A DNA stretch of 64,000 nucleotides from Sinohyriopsis cumingii (lineage: Eukaryota; Mollusca; Bivalvia; Unionida; Unionidae), in assembly GCA_028554795.2 (NCBI GenBank), contig JAPYKE020000516.1, positions 124,001 through 188,000 on the forward strand, written 5' to 3'. The notes below the pieces were generated by a model. That model searched no databases. It worked only from the letters and a program-made list of their open reading frames with translations, and was not told where the DNA came from. Position 1 is the stretch's first letter; every line of letters starts with the position of its first letter. The translations under genes and the position numbers were made by a program. Below are positions 38,581-51,462 of this stretch, piece after piece.

Positions 38581-41500
38581 ACACACAGACAACAACACCC
38601 TGAGCTCATATTATCAAGAATAAATGGTTACCTTTAAATCCCTACCAAAATGCATAAATACAACTCTTCTATCTCCACCAAAATAAGAGAGAAACAAATA
38701 TTCTAAAAATAGACTAGAAATACATTCGTGGGTACTGAACTGGAAGTATTAATTGTGATGTAATTCCTGACAGGCTCCATGTTTTAAGCCAATTTTAGTC
38801 AAACTTTTATATTTGCATGCTATACCTATTTCAACCTTATACATGAAGTCTTTTTGAAATTCCTTGCAAACAAAACATGTGACACCTGTCAGAAAGTATG
38901 TAGTGCTGGTGTTCCACAGGGTGCAAGGTCTAGTCCAAGTGCTCTTGAGAAGCCAAAACTAAATTTGCTATATCTTCCTTAATTATAGAAATTTTTCAAT
39001 GCAGTAAAAACCAAATTGTAATACAAGACAAGCCCTGTCTGAAAATATGTTTGAAATGTATCAATATTGATAAATTAAATTTTAATCGCAATTTAAATAA
39101 ACATTTAAATTTTAAAAAGTAAATCGTTATTGAAAACTTAAATTTTTATACAAGTTTTAAAACACAGATTGACAAATTTTAGACAGAAAAGTTGACTAAT
39201 GAATGGTATTTAAAACAAATGGTAGTCTGGGTTTGTACAACTGATAACATTTTTCCCAGGGATAGTGGAGCAACATAGCTCATAGTGATTTTGGCAGTAA
39301 ACCGCTATATGCCTGTCCAGATACATATTGGTGTACACACTAAAGAAACAATGCCAGGTGCTATGTTCCACATTTATTGTGTCAGGTACTTAGGCAGTTG
39401 TTTCCATAACTAATAGCACATTCAGATTTAAAGTTCTGATGGGATCACTACCATGTTTTATAGCAAAAATGCATTCCATTTCAATGTCGATAACTACAAA
39501 AGGTGACAATGGGATAGGAAAATAGTTTCTAGGGAGGCTCTACCTTACTAAAAAATGGTGCTGATCTCTCTCGTGAAGACCTAAGCCAAGTCTCTGAGGT
39601 GCTATATATCAGTGTGGTGATATAAACTAGTCTTGGCCACTTATGGCAGTACACTGCACATGCCCTTATAAAACCTTGCTATCACCGCCGGACTATTGGA
39701 GAGCTTAAAGCTGTTCCAACTCTAACACACTGTTCCAGATACCAGACTAAACCGGAAAAGATACAATATGTTTCACTTAATTCTAGAAAACAGTAAGATC
39801 TAGGTAAATGAAGTTAAAATGTGTTAGATATGGTGATTTCAAGATAACATTAAGGTTGCAAGCATGGGGGAAAATATTAAACTTGACAGAATGACACTCA
39901 GAAATGTGAAGCAATGGCCATGCATTAAAGTGATAAATTCATCCTAAAAATATATCAGGTTTCTAGAAGCATATTTAACCATTTACAGCTTAAATAACTA
40001 ATCAGGTAGACTATGTATCATAAAGTTTAAGGCAATGTTGAGGCAGTGAGGTTTGATCATTGGTGCAAACATTAGTACATACCAGTATACAGGAATGTCA
40101 AGTGACAATGTACTAAATTAGAATATATTACTATAAGCAATCTTATTCATGAGGGAAATAACAATTTTGCATATTGCAAGTGAATACAGCCAAATGTGGT
40201 CACACAGATCAACTATAGGTACCAATAAATCCTATATCATCAACTAAATGTGAAAATCTGATCCCCAAAACTTGTAAACAAGGATGGAAAATTGCATACG
40301 TGGGACATATACAATGTACTTGTTAAGATCAAATGTGCAAACATAATTCAAATGATCTGTTTGAACATTTATAGTGTATTTTTAAGAGTGTTGGTTACCA
40401 ATTATTAAGCTCATTGATTCAGTGGAATCAGATATCAGCTGATGCTTCAATACCGCACTCTCTCAAAGTACCAAATTGAAATATGTTACCATACATAGGC
40501 ATATTCATGATGAAAATAACATTTTGGGATATTTTCAGTGCACACAGCCAGAAATGTGCCTTACAGATTCACTATAGGTACAATTGTCAGCCTATATGAT
40601 GTACTGAATGTGAACTTTTGATCCCAAACATTCTAAAATGTATTGATATTTGTTCATGTGGGATATGTAACCATGTTAAGATCACTTATACAAAGTTAAG
40701 TACAAATAATCTGTTTGAATATTTCTTATGTAATCTGTAAAGTGTCAGTTAACAAATATTATTAGTAATTAATAATGCATGATAAAGCAAGATGGATCAT
40801 TAGAATTCCCATAACATCATATTGGCCACAATGACACACTACGCCAATCAATATCTTAACCAAACTGAACAATAAAATAGAATTCATTCTGTGTTCAACT
40901 TAACATCATTTTGCTCTTTTCTTACATCCAAGGGTAAATATACCTGGGGAAAGCATATTGTATCCCTTGGACCTGTATTTCATTCACAGACAGTGTAAAA
41001 TGATTAAGTAGAGAACTTGAGTAGGTTCTATTATAAAGTTTTCATCACAGTCCTCTAATTAAATACCTTATAACTATGTTTATAAACAATTACTAAAGGC
41101 TATACAAGCAGATATGTGTTACTCAGGAAGTGACCTCATCATAAACACATAAATTAACTGCTTGGAGCCGTAATAAATAGTCTGAATGGCCAATACAAAA
41201 TATAATTTTGTCTTCATGTATTTAAAATGAAGGTCTCATTTTGACTTACAAAAATATTTTCTCTGACAAAATGTGACAAATATCCAATATTGGAGCTTGT
41301 ATATGGTGTAGGAATATATACCTACTGATAACATTTAATATCATTCCAAAAAATATTATATATGTGCATTTTGGGAGGAAACTTTATTAAAATTTTTAAA
41401 TAAAAATTAATTTTTTACTTTTAATTTCATTCTTATATTTTCACAGTCAATATACCTAACATATTCAAATTTCATGTGTCTATCATTACTAATAAAGATT

Positions 41501-41803
41501 TTATACCAATTTAACTTTACTCCAATACTGCACTGACAGGATATAGAACATAATTAATTTTACTATATGTTCTCTACATTTGTTTCTCAGTACTGACCTT
41601 TCCACTGTGTGACAATCAATGCAAATCATATGTTAATCTAAAATACCTTCAAAGATGACTTCACGGTGAAGTTCTTGTCAAAGGTTGACCTGCTCTTTTT
41701 TGAGATACTGGACTGTCAACATAGCAGCATGTAAACAGAACACAGATTTCACTTCCGAATCATCACCAAGGCCTTATTACTCACTGAGCGCTGTCGCCAA
41801 AAT
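38581..41803. repeat. Array copy 13 (beta haplotype, 8-bp longer)
   Basis: 3,223 bp because of an extra AATTTTTA at 39141-39148. Beta, with T at U2700. Private changes include AATACAACTC near 38660, TCAACCTTAT near 38833, ACAGAATGAC near 39890, CAGGAATGTC near 40092 and C at U1711 (a new CpG near 40299). Confidence 0.97.
39141..39148. other. 8-bp indel AATTTTTA in copy 13
   Basis: Most units read GAAAACTTATACAAG; here AATTTTTA sits between CTTA and TACAAG. The 8 bases end in TTA and are preceded by TTA, so a slip between two TTA triplets would either add or remove exactly these bases. The direction of change cannot be told from this window alone. Confidence 0.95.
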
Positions 41804-44800
41804 ACACACAGACAACAACACCCTGAGCTCATATTATCAAGAATAAATGGTTACCTTTAAATCCCTACCAAAATGCATAAATAAAACTCTTCTATCTCCA
41901 CCAAAATAAGAGAGGAACACATATTCTAAAAATAGACTAGAAATACATTCGTGGGTACTGAACTGGAAGTATTAATTGTGATGTAATTCCTGACAGGCTC
42001 CATGTTTTAAGCCAATTTTAGTCAAACTTTTATATTTGCATGCTATACCTATTTCAACTTTATACATGAAGTCTTTTTGAAATTCCTTGCAAACAAAACA
42101 TGTGACACCTCTCAGAAAGTATGTAGTGCTGGTGTTCCACAGGGTGCAAGGTCTAGTCCAAGTGCTCTTGAGAAGCCAAAACTAAATTTGCTATATCTTC
42201 CTTAATTATAGAAATTTTTCAATGCAGTAAAAACCAAATTGTAATACAAGACAAGCCCTGTCTGAAAATATGTTTGAAATTTATCAATATTGATAAATTA
42301 AATTTTAATCGCAATTTAAATAAACATTTAAATTTTAAAAAGTAAATCGTTATTGAAAACTTAAATTTTTATACAAGTTTTAAAACACAGATTGACAAAT
42401 TTTAGACAGAAAAGTTGACTAATGAATGGTATTTAAAACAAATGGTAGTCTGGGTTTGTACAACTGATAACATTTTTCCCAGGGATAGTGAAGCAACATA
42501 GCTCATAGTGATTTTGGCAGTAAACCGCTATATGCCTGTCCAGATACATATTGGTGTACACACTAAAGAAACAATGCCAGGTGCTATGTTCCACATTTAT
42601 TGTGTCAGGTACTTAGGCAGTTGTTTCCATAACTAATAGCACATTCAGATTTAAAGTTCTGATGGGACCACTACCATGTTTTATAGCAAAAATGCATTCC
42701 ATTTCAATGTCGATAACTACAAAAGGTGACAATGGGATAGGAAAATAGTTTCTAGGGAGGCTCTACCTTACTAAAAAATGGTGCTGATCTCTCTCGTGAA
42801 GACCTAAACCAAGTCTCTGAGGTGCTATATATCAGTGTGGTGATATAAACTAGTCTTGGCCACTTATGGCAGTACACTGCACATGCCCTTATAAAACCTT
42901 GCTATCACCGCTGGACTATTGGAGAGCTTAAAGCTGTTCCAACTCTAACACACTGTTCCAGATACCAGGCTAAACCGGAAAAGATACAATATGTTTCACT
43001 CAATTCTAGAAAACAGTAAGATCTAGGTAAATGAAGTTAAAATGTGTTAGATATGGTGATTTCAAGATAACATTAAGGTTGCAAGCATGGGGGAAAATAT
43101 TAAACTTGACAGAGTGACACTCAGAAATGTGAAGCAATGGCCATGCATTAAAGTGATAAATTCATCCTAAAAATATATCAGGTTTCTAGAAGCATATTTA
43201 ACCATTTACAGCTTAAATAACTAATCAGGTAGACTATGTATCATAAAGTTTAAGGCAATGTTGAGGCAGTGAGGTTTGATCATTGGTGCAAACATTAGTA
43301 CATACCAGTATACAGGAAAGTCAAGTGACAATGTACTAAATTAGAATATATTACTATAAGCAATCTTATTCATGAGGGAAATAACAATTTTGCATATTGC
43401 AAGTGAATACAGCCAAATGTGGTCACACAGATCAACTATAGGTACCAATAAATCCTATATCATCAACTAAATGTGAAAATCTGATCCCCAAAACTTGTAA
43501 ACAAGGATGGAAAATTGCATATGTGGGACATATACAATGTACTTGTTAAGATCAAATGTGCAAACATAATTCAAATGATCTGTTTGAACATTTATAGTGT
43601 ATTTTTAAGAGTGTTGGTTACCAATTATTAAGCTCATTGATTCAGTGGAATCAGATATCAGCTGATGCTTCAATACCGCACTCTCTCAAAGTACCAAATT
43701 GAAATATGTTACCATACATAGGCATATTCATGATGAAAATAACATTTTGGGATATTTTCAGTGCACACAGCCAGAAATGTGCCTTACAGATTCACTATAG
43801 GTACAATTGTCAGCCTATATGATGTACTGAATGTGAACTTTTGATCCCAAACATTCTAAAATGTATTGATATTTGTTCATGTGGGATATGTAACCATGTT
43901 AAGATCACTTATACAAAGTTAAGTACAAATAATCTGTTTGAATATTTCTTATGTAATCTGTAAAGTGTCAGTTAACAAATATTATTAGTAATTAATAATG
44001 CATGATAAAGCAAGATGGATCATTAGAATTCCCATAACATCATATTGGCCACAATGACACACTACGCCAATCAATATCTTAACCAAACTGAACAATAAAA
44101 TAGAATTCATTCTGTGTTCAACTTATCATCATTTTGCTCTTTTCTTACATCCAAGGGTAAATATACCTGGGGAAAGCATATTTTATCCCTTGGACCTGTA
44201 TTTCATTCACAGACAGTGTAAAATGATTAAGTAGAGAACTTGAGTAGGTTCTATTATAAAGTTTTCATCACAGTCCTCTAACTAAATACCTTATAACTAT
44301 GTTTATAAACAATTACTAAAGGCTATACAAGCAGATATGTGTTACTCAGGAAGTGACCTCATCATAAACACATAAATTAACTGCTTGGAGCCGTAATAAA
44401 TAGTCTGAATGGCCAATACAAAATATAATTTTGTCTTCATGTATTTAAAATGAACGTCTCATTTTGACTTACAAAAATATTTTCTCTGACAAAATGTGAC
44501 AAATATCCAACATTGGAGCTTGTATATGGTGTAGGAATATATACCTACTGATAACATTTAATATCATTCCAAAAAATATTATATATGTGCATTTTGGGAG
44601 GAAACTTTATTAAAATTTTTAAATAAAAATTAATTTTTTACTTTTAATTTCATTCTTATATTTTCACAGTCAATATACCTAACATATTCAAATTTCATGT
44701 GTCTATCATTACTAATAAAGATTTTATACCAATTTAACTTTACTCCAATACTGCACTGACAGGATATAGAACATAATTAATTTTACTATATGTTCTCTAC

Positions 44801-45026
44801 ATTTGTTTCTCAGTACTGACCTTTCCACTGTGTGACAATCAATGCAAATCATATGTTAATCTAAAATACCTTCAAAGATGACTTCACGGTGAAGTTCTTG
44901 TCAAAGGTTGACCTGCTCTTTTTTGAGATACTGGACTGTCAACATAGCAGCATGTAAACAGAACACAGATTTCACTTCCGAATCATCACCAAGGCCTTAT
45001 TACTCACTGAGCGCTGTCGCCAAAAT
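41804..45026. repeat. Array copy 14 (8-bp longer, mixed haplotype)
   Basis: 3,223 bp with the extra AATTTTTA. The four linked sites are mixed: G at U2149 and U2255 (beta-like), then T at U2372 and C at U2471 (alpha-like). It shares with copies 15 and 16 C at U857, T at U1101 and G at U1158, and with copy 15 C at U117 and C at U1190. Private changes include GACCTAAACC near 42808, CTTATCATC near 44126 and TGAACGTCTC near 44455. Confidence 0.97.
42364..42371. other. 8-bp indel AATTTTTA in copy 14
   Basis: Same insertion at the same unit position (after U560) as in copies 13 and 16. It lengthens this unit to 3,223 bp. Confidence 0.95.
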
Positions 45027-48000
45027 ACACACAGACAACAACACCCTGAGCTCATATTATCAAGAATAAATGGTTACCTTTAAATCCCTACCAAAATGCA
45101 TAAATAAAACTCTTCTATCTCCACCAAAATAAGAGAGGAACACATATTCTAAAAATAGACTAGAAATACATTCGTGGGTACTGAACTGGAAGTATTAATT
45201 GTGATGTAATTCCTGACAGGCTCCATGTTTTAAGCCAATTTTAGTCAAACTTTTATATTTGCATGCTATACCTATTTCAACTTTATACATGAAGTCTTTT
45301 TGAAATTCCTTACAAACAAAACATGTGACACCTGTCAGAAAGTATGTAGTGCTGGTGTTCCACAGGGTGCAAGGTCTAGTCCAAGTGCTCTTGAGAAGCC
45401 AAAACTAAATTTGCTATATCTTCCTTAATTATAGAAATTTTTCAATGCAGTAAAAACCAAATTGTAATACAAGACAAGCCCTGTCTGAAAATATGTTTGA
45501 AATTTATCAATATTGATAAATTAAATTTTAATCGCAATTTAAATAAACATTTAAATTTTAAAAAGTAAATCGTTATTGAAAACTTATACAAGTTTTAAAA
45601 CACAGATTGACAAATTTTAGACAGAAAAGTTGACTAATGAATGGTATTTAAAACAAATGGTAGTCTGGGTTTGTACAACTGATAACATTTTTCCCAGGGA
45701 TAGTGGAGCAACATAGCTCATAGTGATTTTGGCAGTAAACCGCTATATGCCTGTCCAGATACATATTGGTGTACACACTAAAGAAACAATGCCAGGTGCT
45801 ATGTTCCACATTTATTGTGTCAGGTACTTAGGCAGTTGTTTCCATAACTAATAGCACATTCAGATTTAAAGTTCTGATGGGACCACTACCATGTTTTATA
45901 GCAAAAATGCATTCCATTTCAATGTCGATAACTACAAAAGGTGACAATGGGATAGGAAAATAGTTTCTAGGGAGGCTCTACCTTACTAAAAAATGGTGCT
46001 GATCTCTCTCGTGAAGACCTAAGCCAAGTCTCTGAGGTGCTATATATCAGTGTGGTGATATAAACTAGTCTTGGCCACTTATGGCAGTACACTGCACATG
46101 CCCTTATAAAACCTTGCTATCACCGCTGGACTATTGGAGAGCTTAAAGCTGTTCCAACTCTAACACACTGTTCCAGATACCAGGCTAAACCGGAAAAGAT
46201 ACAATATGTTTCACTCAATTCTAGAAAACAGTAAGATCTAGGTAAATGAAGTTAAAATGTGTTAGATATGGTGATTTCAAGATAACATTAAGGTTGCAAG
46301 CATGGGGGAAAATATTAAACTTGACAGAGTGACACTCAGAAATGTGAAGCAATGGCCATGCATTAAAGTGATAAATTCATCCTAAAAATATATCAGGTTT
46401 CTAGAAGCATATTTAACCATTTACAGCTTAAATAACTAATCAGGTAGACTATGTATCATAAAGTTTAAGGCAATGTTGAGGCAGTGAGGTTTGATCATTG
46501 GTGCAAACATTAGTACATACCAGTATACAGGAAAGTCAAGTGACAATGTACTAAATTAGAATATATTACTATAAGCAATCTTATTCATGAGGGAAATAAC
46601 AATTTTGCATATTGCAAGTGAATACAGCCAAATGTGGTCACACAGATCAACTATAGGTACCAATAAATCCTATATCATCAACTAAATGTGAAAATCTGAT
46701 CCCCAAAACTTGTAAACAAGGATGGAAAATTGCATAGGTGGGACATATACAATGTACTTGTTAAGATCAAATGTGCAAACATAATTCAAATGATCTGTTT
46801 GAACATTTATAGTGTATTTTTAAGAGTGTTGGTTACCAATTATTAAGCTCATTGATTCAGTGGAATCAGATATCAGCTGATGCTTCAATACCGCACTCTC
46901 TCAAAGTACCAAATTGAAATATGTTACCATACATAGGCATATTCATGATGAAAATAACATTTTGGGATATTTTCAGTGCACACAGCCAGAAATGTGCCTT
47001 ACAGATTCACTATAGGTACAATTGTCAGCCTATATGATGTACTGAATGTGAACTTTTGATCCCAAACATTCTAAAATGTATTGATACTTGTTCAGGTGGG
47101 ATATGTAACCATGTTAAGATCACTTATACAAAGTTAAGTACAAATAATCTGTTTGAATATTTCTTATGTAATCTTTAAAGTGTCAGTTAACAAATATTAT
47201 TAGTAATTAATAATGCATGATAAAGCAAGATGGATCATTAGAATTCCCATAACATCATATTGGCCACAATGACACACTACGCCAATCAATATCTTAACCA
47301 AACTGAACAATAAAATAGAATTCATTCTGTGTTCAACTTAACATCATTTTGCTCTTTTCTTACATCCAAGGGTAAATATACCTGGGGAAAGCATATTTTA
47401 TCCCTTGGACCTGTATTTCATTCACAGACAGTGTAAAATGATTAAGTAGAGAACTTGAGTAGGTTCTATTATAAAGTTTTCATCACAGTCCTCTAACTAA
47501 ATACCTTATAACTATGTTTATAAACAATTACTAAAGGCTATACAAGCAGATATGTGTTACTCAGGAAGTGACCTCATCATAAACACATAAATTAACTGCT
47601 TGGAGCCGTAATAAATAGTCTGAATGGCCAATACAAAATATAATTTTGTCTTCATGTATTTAAAATGAAGGTCTCATTTTGACTTACAAAAATATTTTCT
47701 CAGACAAAATGTGACAAATATCCAACATTGGAGCTTGTATATGGTGTAGGAATATATACCTACTGATAACATTTAATATCATTCCAAAAAATATTATATA
47801 TGTGCATTTTGGGAGGAAACTTTATTAAAATTTTTAAATAAAAATTAATTTTTTACTTTTAATTTCATTCTTATATTTTCACAGTCAATATACCTAACAT
47901 ATTCAAATTTCATGTGTCTATCATTACTAATAAAGATTTTATACCAATTTAACTTTACTCCAATACTGCACTGACAGGATATAGAACATAATTAATTTTA

Positions 48001-48240
48001 CTATATGTTCTCTACATTTGTTTCTCAGTACTGACCTTTCCACTGTGTGACAATCAATGCAAATCATATGTTAATCTAAAATACCTTCAAAGATGACTTC
48101 ACGGTGAAGTTGTTGTCAAAGGTTGACCTGCTCTTTTTTGAGATACTGGACTGTCAACATAGCAGCATGTAAACAGAACACAGATTTCACTTCCGAATCA
48201 TCAACAAGGCCTTATTACTCACTGAGCGCTGTCGCCAAAA
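45027..48240. repeat. Array copy 15 (ends in a 2-bp deletion)
   Basis: About 3,214 bp; it lacks the 8-bp insertion carried by copies 14 and 16 on either side. It shares the U857, U1101 and U1158 variants with copies 14 and 16. Private changes include CCTTACAAAC near 45311, GATACTTGTT near 47086, TCTCAGACAA near 47702 and CATCAACAAG near 48203. G at U3086 (GTTGTTGTC) is shared with copies 16 and 18. The junction to copy 16 reads CCAAAACACAC instead of CCAAAATACACAC. Confidence 0.97.
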
Positions 48241-48246
48241 CACACA
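48235..48246. other. 2-bp deletion at the copy 15/16 junction
   Basis: Other junctions read GCCAAAATACACACAGAC; here the sequence is GCCAAAACACACAGAC, so TA (or an equivalent AT) is missing. It is the only length change in the window besides the 8-bp indel. Confidence 0.95.
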
Positions 48247-48799
48247 GACAACAACACCCTGAGCTCATATTATCAAGAATAAATGGTTACCTTTAAATCC
48301 CTACCAAAATGCATAAATAAAACTCTTCTATCTCCACCAAAATAAGAGAGGAACAAATATTCTAAAAATAGACTAGAAATACATTCGTGGGTACTGAACT
48401 GGAAGTATTAATTGTGATGTAATTCCTGACAGGCTCCATGTTTTAAGCCAATTTTAGTCAAACTTTTATATTTGCATGCTATACCTATTTCAACTTTATA
48501 CATGAAGTCTTTTTGAAATTCCTTGCAAACAAAACATGTGACACCTGTCAGAAAGTATGTAGTGCTGGTGTTCCACAGGGTGCAAGGTCTAGTCCAAGTG
48601 CTCTTGAGAAGCCAAAACTAAATTTGCTATATCTTCCTTAATTATAGAAATTTTTCAATGCAGTAAAAACCAAATTGTAATACAAGACAAGCCCTGTCTG
48701 AAAATATGTTTGAAATTTATCAATATTGATAAATTAAATTTTAATCGCAATTTAAATAAACATTTAAATTTTAAAAAGTAAATCGTTATTGAAAACTTA

Positions 48800-48807
48800 A
48801 ATTTTTA
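48800..48807. other. 8-bp indel AATTTTTA in copy 16
   Basis: Same insertion as in copies 13 and 14, while copy 15 between them lacks it. Loss by recombination or conversion in copy 15, or transfer between copies, is needed to explain the pattern. Confidence 0.95.
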
Positions 48808-48850
48808 TACAAGTTTTAAAACACAGATTGACAAATTTTAGACAGAAAAG

Positions 48851-49072
48851 TTGACTAATGAATGGTATTTAAAACAAATGGTAGTCTGGGTTTGTACAAC
48901 TGATAACATTTTTCCCAGGGATAGTGAAGCAACAAAGCTCATAGTGATTTTGGCAGTAAACCGCTATATGCCTGTCCAGATACATATTGGTGTACACACT
49001 AAAGAAACAATGCCAGGTGCTATGTTCCACATTTATTGTGTCAGGTACTTAGGCAGTTGTTTCCATAACTAA
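48851..49072 (+). other. Open frame of 73 codons in copy 16, judged not to be a gene
   Basis: The frame opens at a TTG; the first ATG is codon 10, leaving 64 codons to the TAA. It is open only because a T-to-A change turns the TAG at codon 29 (U688-U690 in other copies) into AAG. All the other copies keep the stop. Codon 26 is GAA here and in copy 14, but GGA elsewhere. The predicted peptide has no signal peptide, membrane segment, repeat or motif that I recognise, and no codon-usage or conservation pattern points to selection. It could be a remnant of an old coding sequence within the repeat, but a chance frame is the simpler reading. Confidence 0.1.
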
Positions 49073-51462
49073 TAGCACATTCAGATTTAAAGTTCTGATG
49101 GGACCACTACCATGTTTTATAGCAAAAATGCATTCCATTTCAATGTCGATAACTACAAAAGGTGACAATGGGATAGGAAAATAGTTTCTAGGGAGGCTCT
49201 ACCTTACTAAAAAATGGTGCTGATCTCTCTCGTGAAGACCTAAGCCAAGTCTCTGAGGTGCTATATATCAGTGTGGTGATATAAACTAGTCTTGGCCACT
49301 TATGGCAGTACACTGCACATGCCCTTATAAAACCTTGCTATCACCGCTGGACTATTGGAGAGCTTAAAGCTGTTCCAACTCTAACACACTGTTCCAGATA
49401 CCAGGCTAAACCGGAAAAGATACAATATGTTTCACTTAATTCTCGAAAACAGTAAGATCTAGGTAAATGAAGTTAAAATGTGTTAGATATGGTGATTTCA
49501 AGATAACATTAAGGTTGCAAGCATGGGGGAAAATATTAAACTTGACAGAGTGACACTCAGAAATGTGAAGCAATGGCCATGCATTAAAGTGATAAATTCA
49601 TCCTAAAAATATATCAGGTTTCTAGAAGCATATTTAACCATTTACAGCTTAAATAACTAATCAGGTAGACTATGTATCATAAAGTTTAAGGCAATGTTGA
49701 GGCAGTGAGGTTTGATCATTGGTGCAAACATTAGTACATACCAGTATACAGGAAAGTCAAGTGACAATGTACTAAATTAGAATATATTACTATAAGCAAT
49801 CTTATTCATGAGGGAAATAACAATTTTGCATATTGCAAGTGAATACAGCCAAATGTGGTCACACAGATCAACTATAGGTACCAATAAATCCTATATCATC
49901 AACTAAATGTGAAAATCTGATCCCCAAAACTTGTAAACAAGGATGGAAAATTGCATATGTGGGACATATACAATGTACTTGTTAAGATCAAATGTGCAAA
50001 CATAATTCAAATGATCTGTTTGAACATTTATAGTGTATTTTTAAGAGTGTTGGTTACCAATTATTAAGCTCATTGATTCAGTGGAATCAGATATCAGCTG
50101 ATGCTTCAATACCGCACTCTCTCAAAGTACCAAATTGAAATATGTTACCATACATAGGCATATTCATGATGAAAATAACATTTTGGGATATTTTCAGTGC
50201 ACACAGCCAGAAATGTGCCTTACAGATTCACTATAGGTACAATTGTCAGCCTATATGATGTACTGAATGTGAACTTTTGATCCCAAACATTCTAAAATAT
50301 ATTGATATTTGTTCAGGTGGGATATGTAACCATGTTAAGATCACTTATACAAAGTTAAGTACAAATAATCTGTTTGAATATTTCTTATGTAATCTGTAAA
50401 GTGTCAGTTAACAAATATTATTAGTAATTAATAATGCATGATAAAGCAAGATGGATCATTAGAATTTCCATAACATCATATTGGCCACAATGACACACTA
50501 CGCCAATCAATATCTTAACCAAACTGAACAATAAAATAGAATTCATTCTGTGTTCAACTTAACATCATTTTGCTCATTTCTTACATCCAAGGGTAAATAT
50601 ACCTGGGGAAAGCATATTTTATCCCTTGGACCTGTATTTCATTCACAGACAGTGTAAAATGATTAAGTAGAGAACTTGAGTAGGTTCTATTATAAAGTTT
50701 TCATCACAGTCCTCTAACTAAATACCTTATAACTATGTTTATAAACAATTACTAAAGGCTATACAAGCAGATATGTGTTACTCAGGAAGTGACCTCATCA
50801 TAAACACATAAATTAACTGCTTGGAGCCGTAATAAATAGTCTGAATGGCCAATACAAAATATAATTTTGTCTTCATGTATTTAAAATGAAGGTCTCATTT
50901 TGACTTACAAAAATATTTTCTCTGACAAAATGTGACAAATATCCAACATTGGAGCTTGTATATGGTGTAGGAATATATACCTACTGATAACATTTAATAT
51001 CATTCCAGAAAATATTATATATGTGCATTTTGGGAGGAAACTTTATTAAAATTTTTAAATAAAAATCAATTTTTTACTTTTAATTTCATTCTTATATTTT
51101 CACAGTCAATATACCTAACATATTCAAATTTCATGTGTCTATCATTACTAATAAAGATTTTATACCAATTTAACTTTACTCCAATACTGCACTGACAGGA
51201 TATAGAACATAATTAATTTTACTATATGTTCTCTACATTTGTTTCTCAGTACTGACCTTTCCACTGTGTGACAATCAATGCAAATCATATGTTAATCTAA
51301 AATACCTTCAAAGATGACTTCACGGTGAAGTTGTTGTCAAAGGTTGACCTGCTCTTTTTTGAGATACTGGACTGTCAACATAGCAGCATGTAAACAGAAC
51401 ACAGATTTCACTTCCGAATCATCACCAAGGCCTTATTACTCACTGAGCGCTGTCGCCAAAAT

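Larger units (their letters stand above)
48241..51462. repeat. Array copy 16 (8-bp longer, ORF reopened)
   Basis: 3,222 bp: it contains the 8-bp insertion at 48800-48807 and lacks the first A of the unit. The TAG at U688-U690 is changed to AAG, which opens a 73-codon frame. Other changes are TCTCGAAAAC near 49444, AAATATATTG near 50299, GAATTTCCAT near 50466 and GCTCATTTC near 50576. It is the first copy with G at U2761 and C at U2820, both also found in copies 17 and 19. Confidence 0.97.

Noticed and set aside
48851-49072. A protein-coding gene of 73 codons
   Set aside because: It starts at TTG, is open in only one of 20 near-identical units, and shows no recognisable domain. In the other copies a TAG at codon 29 closes it.
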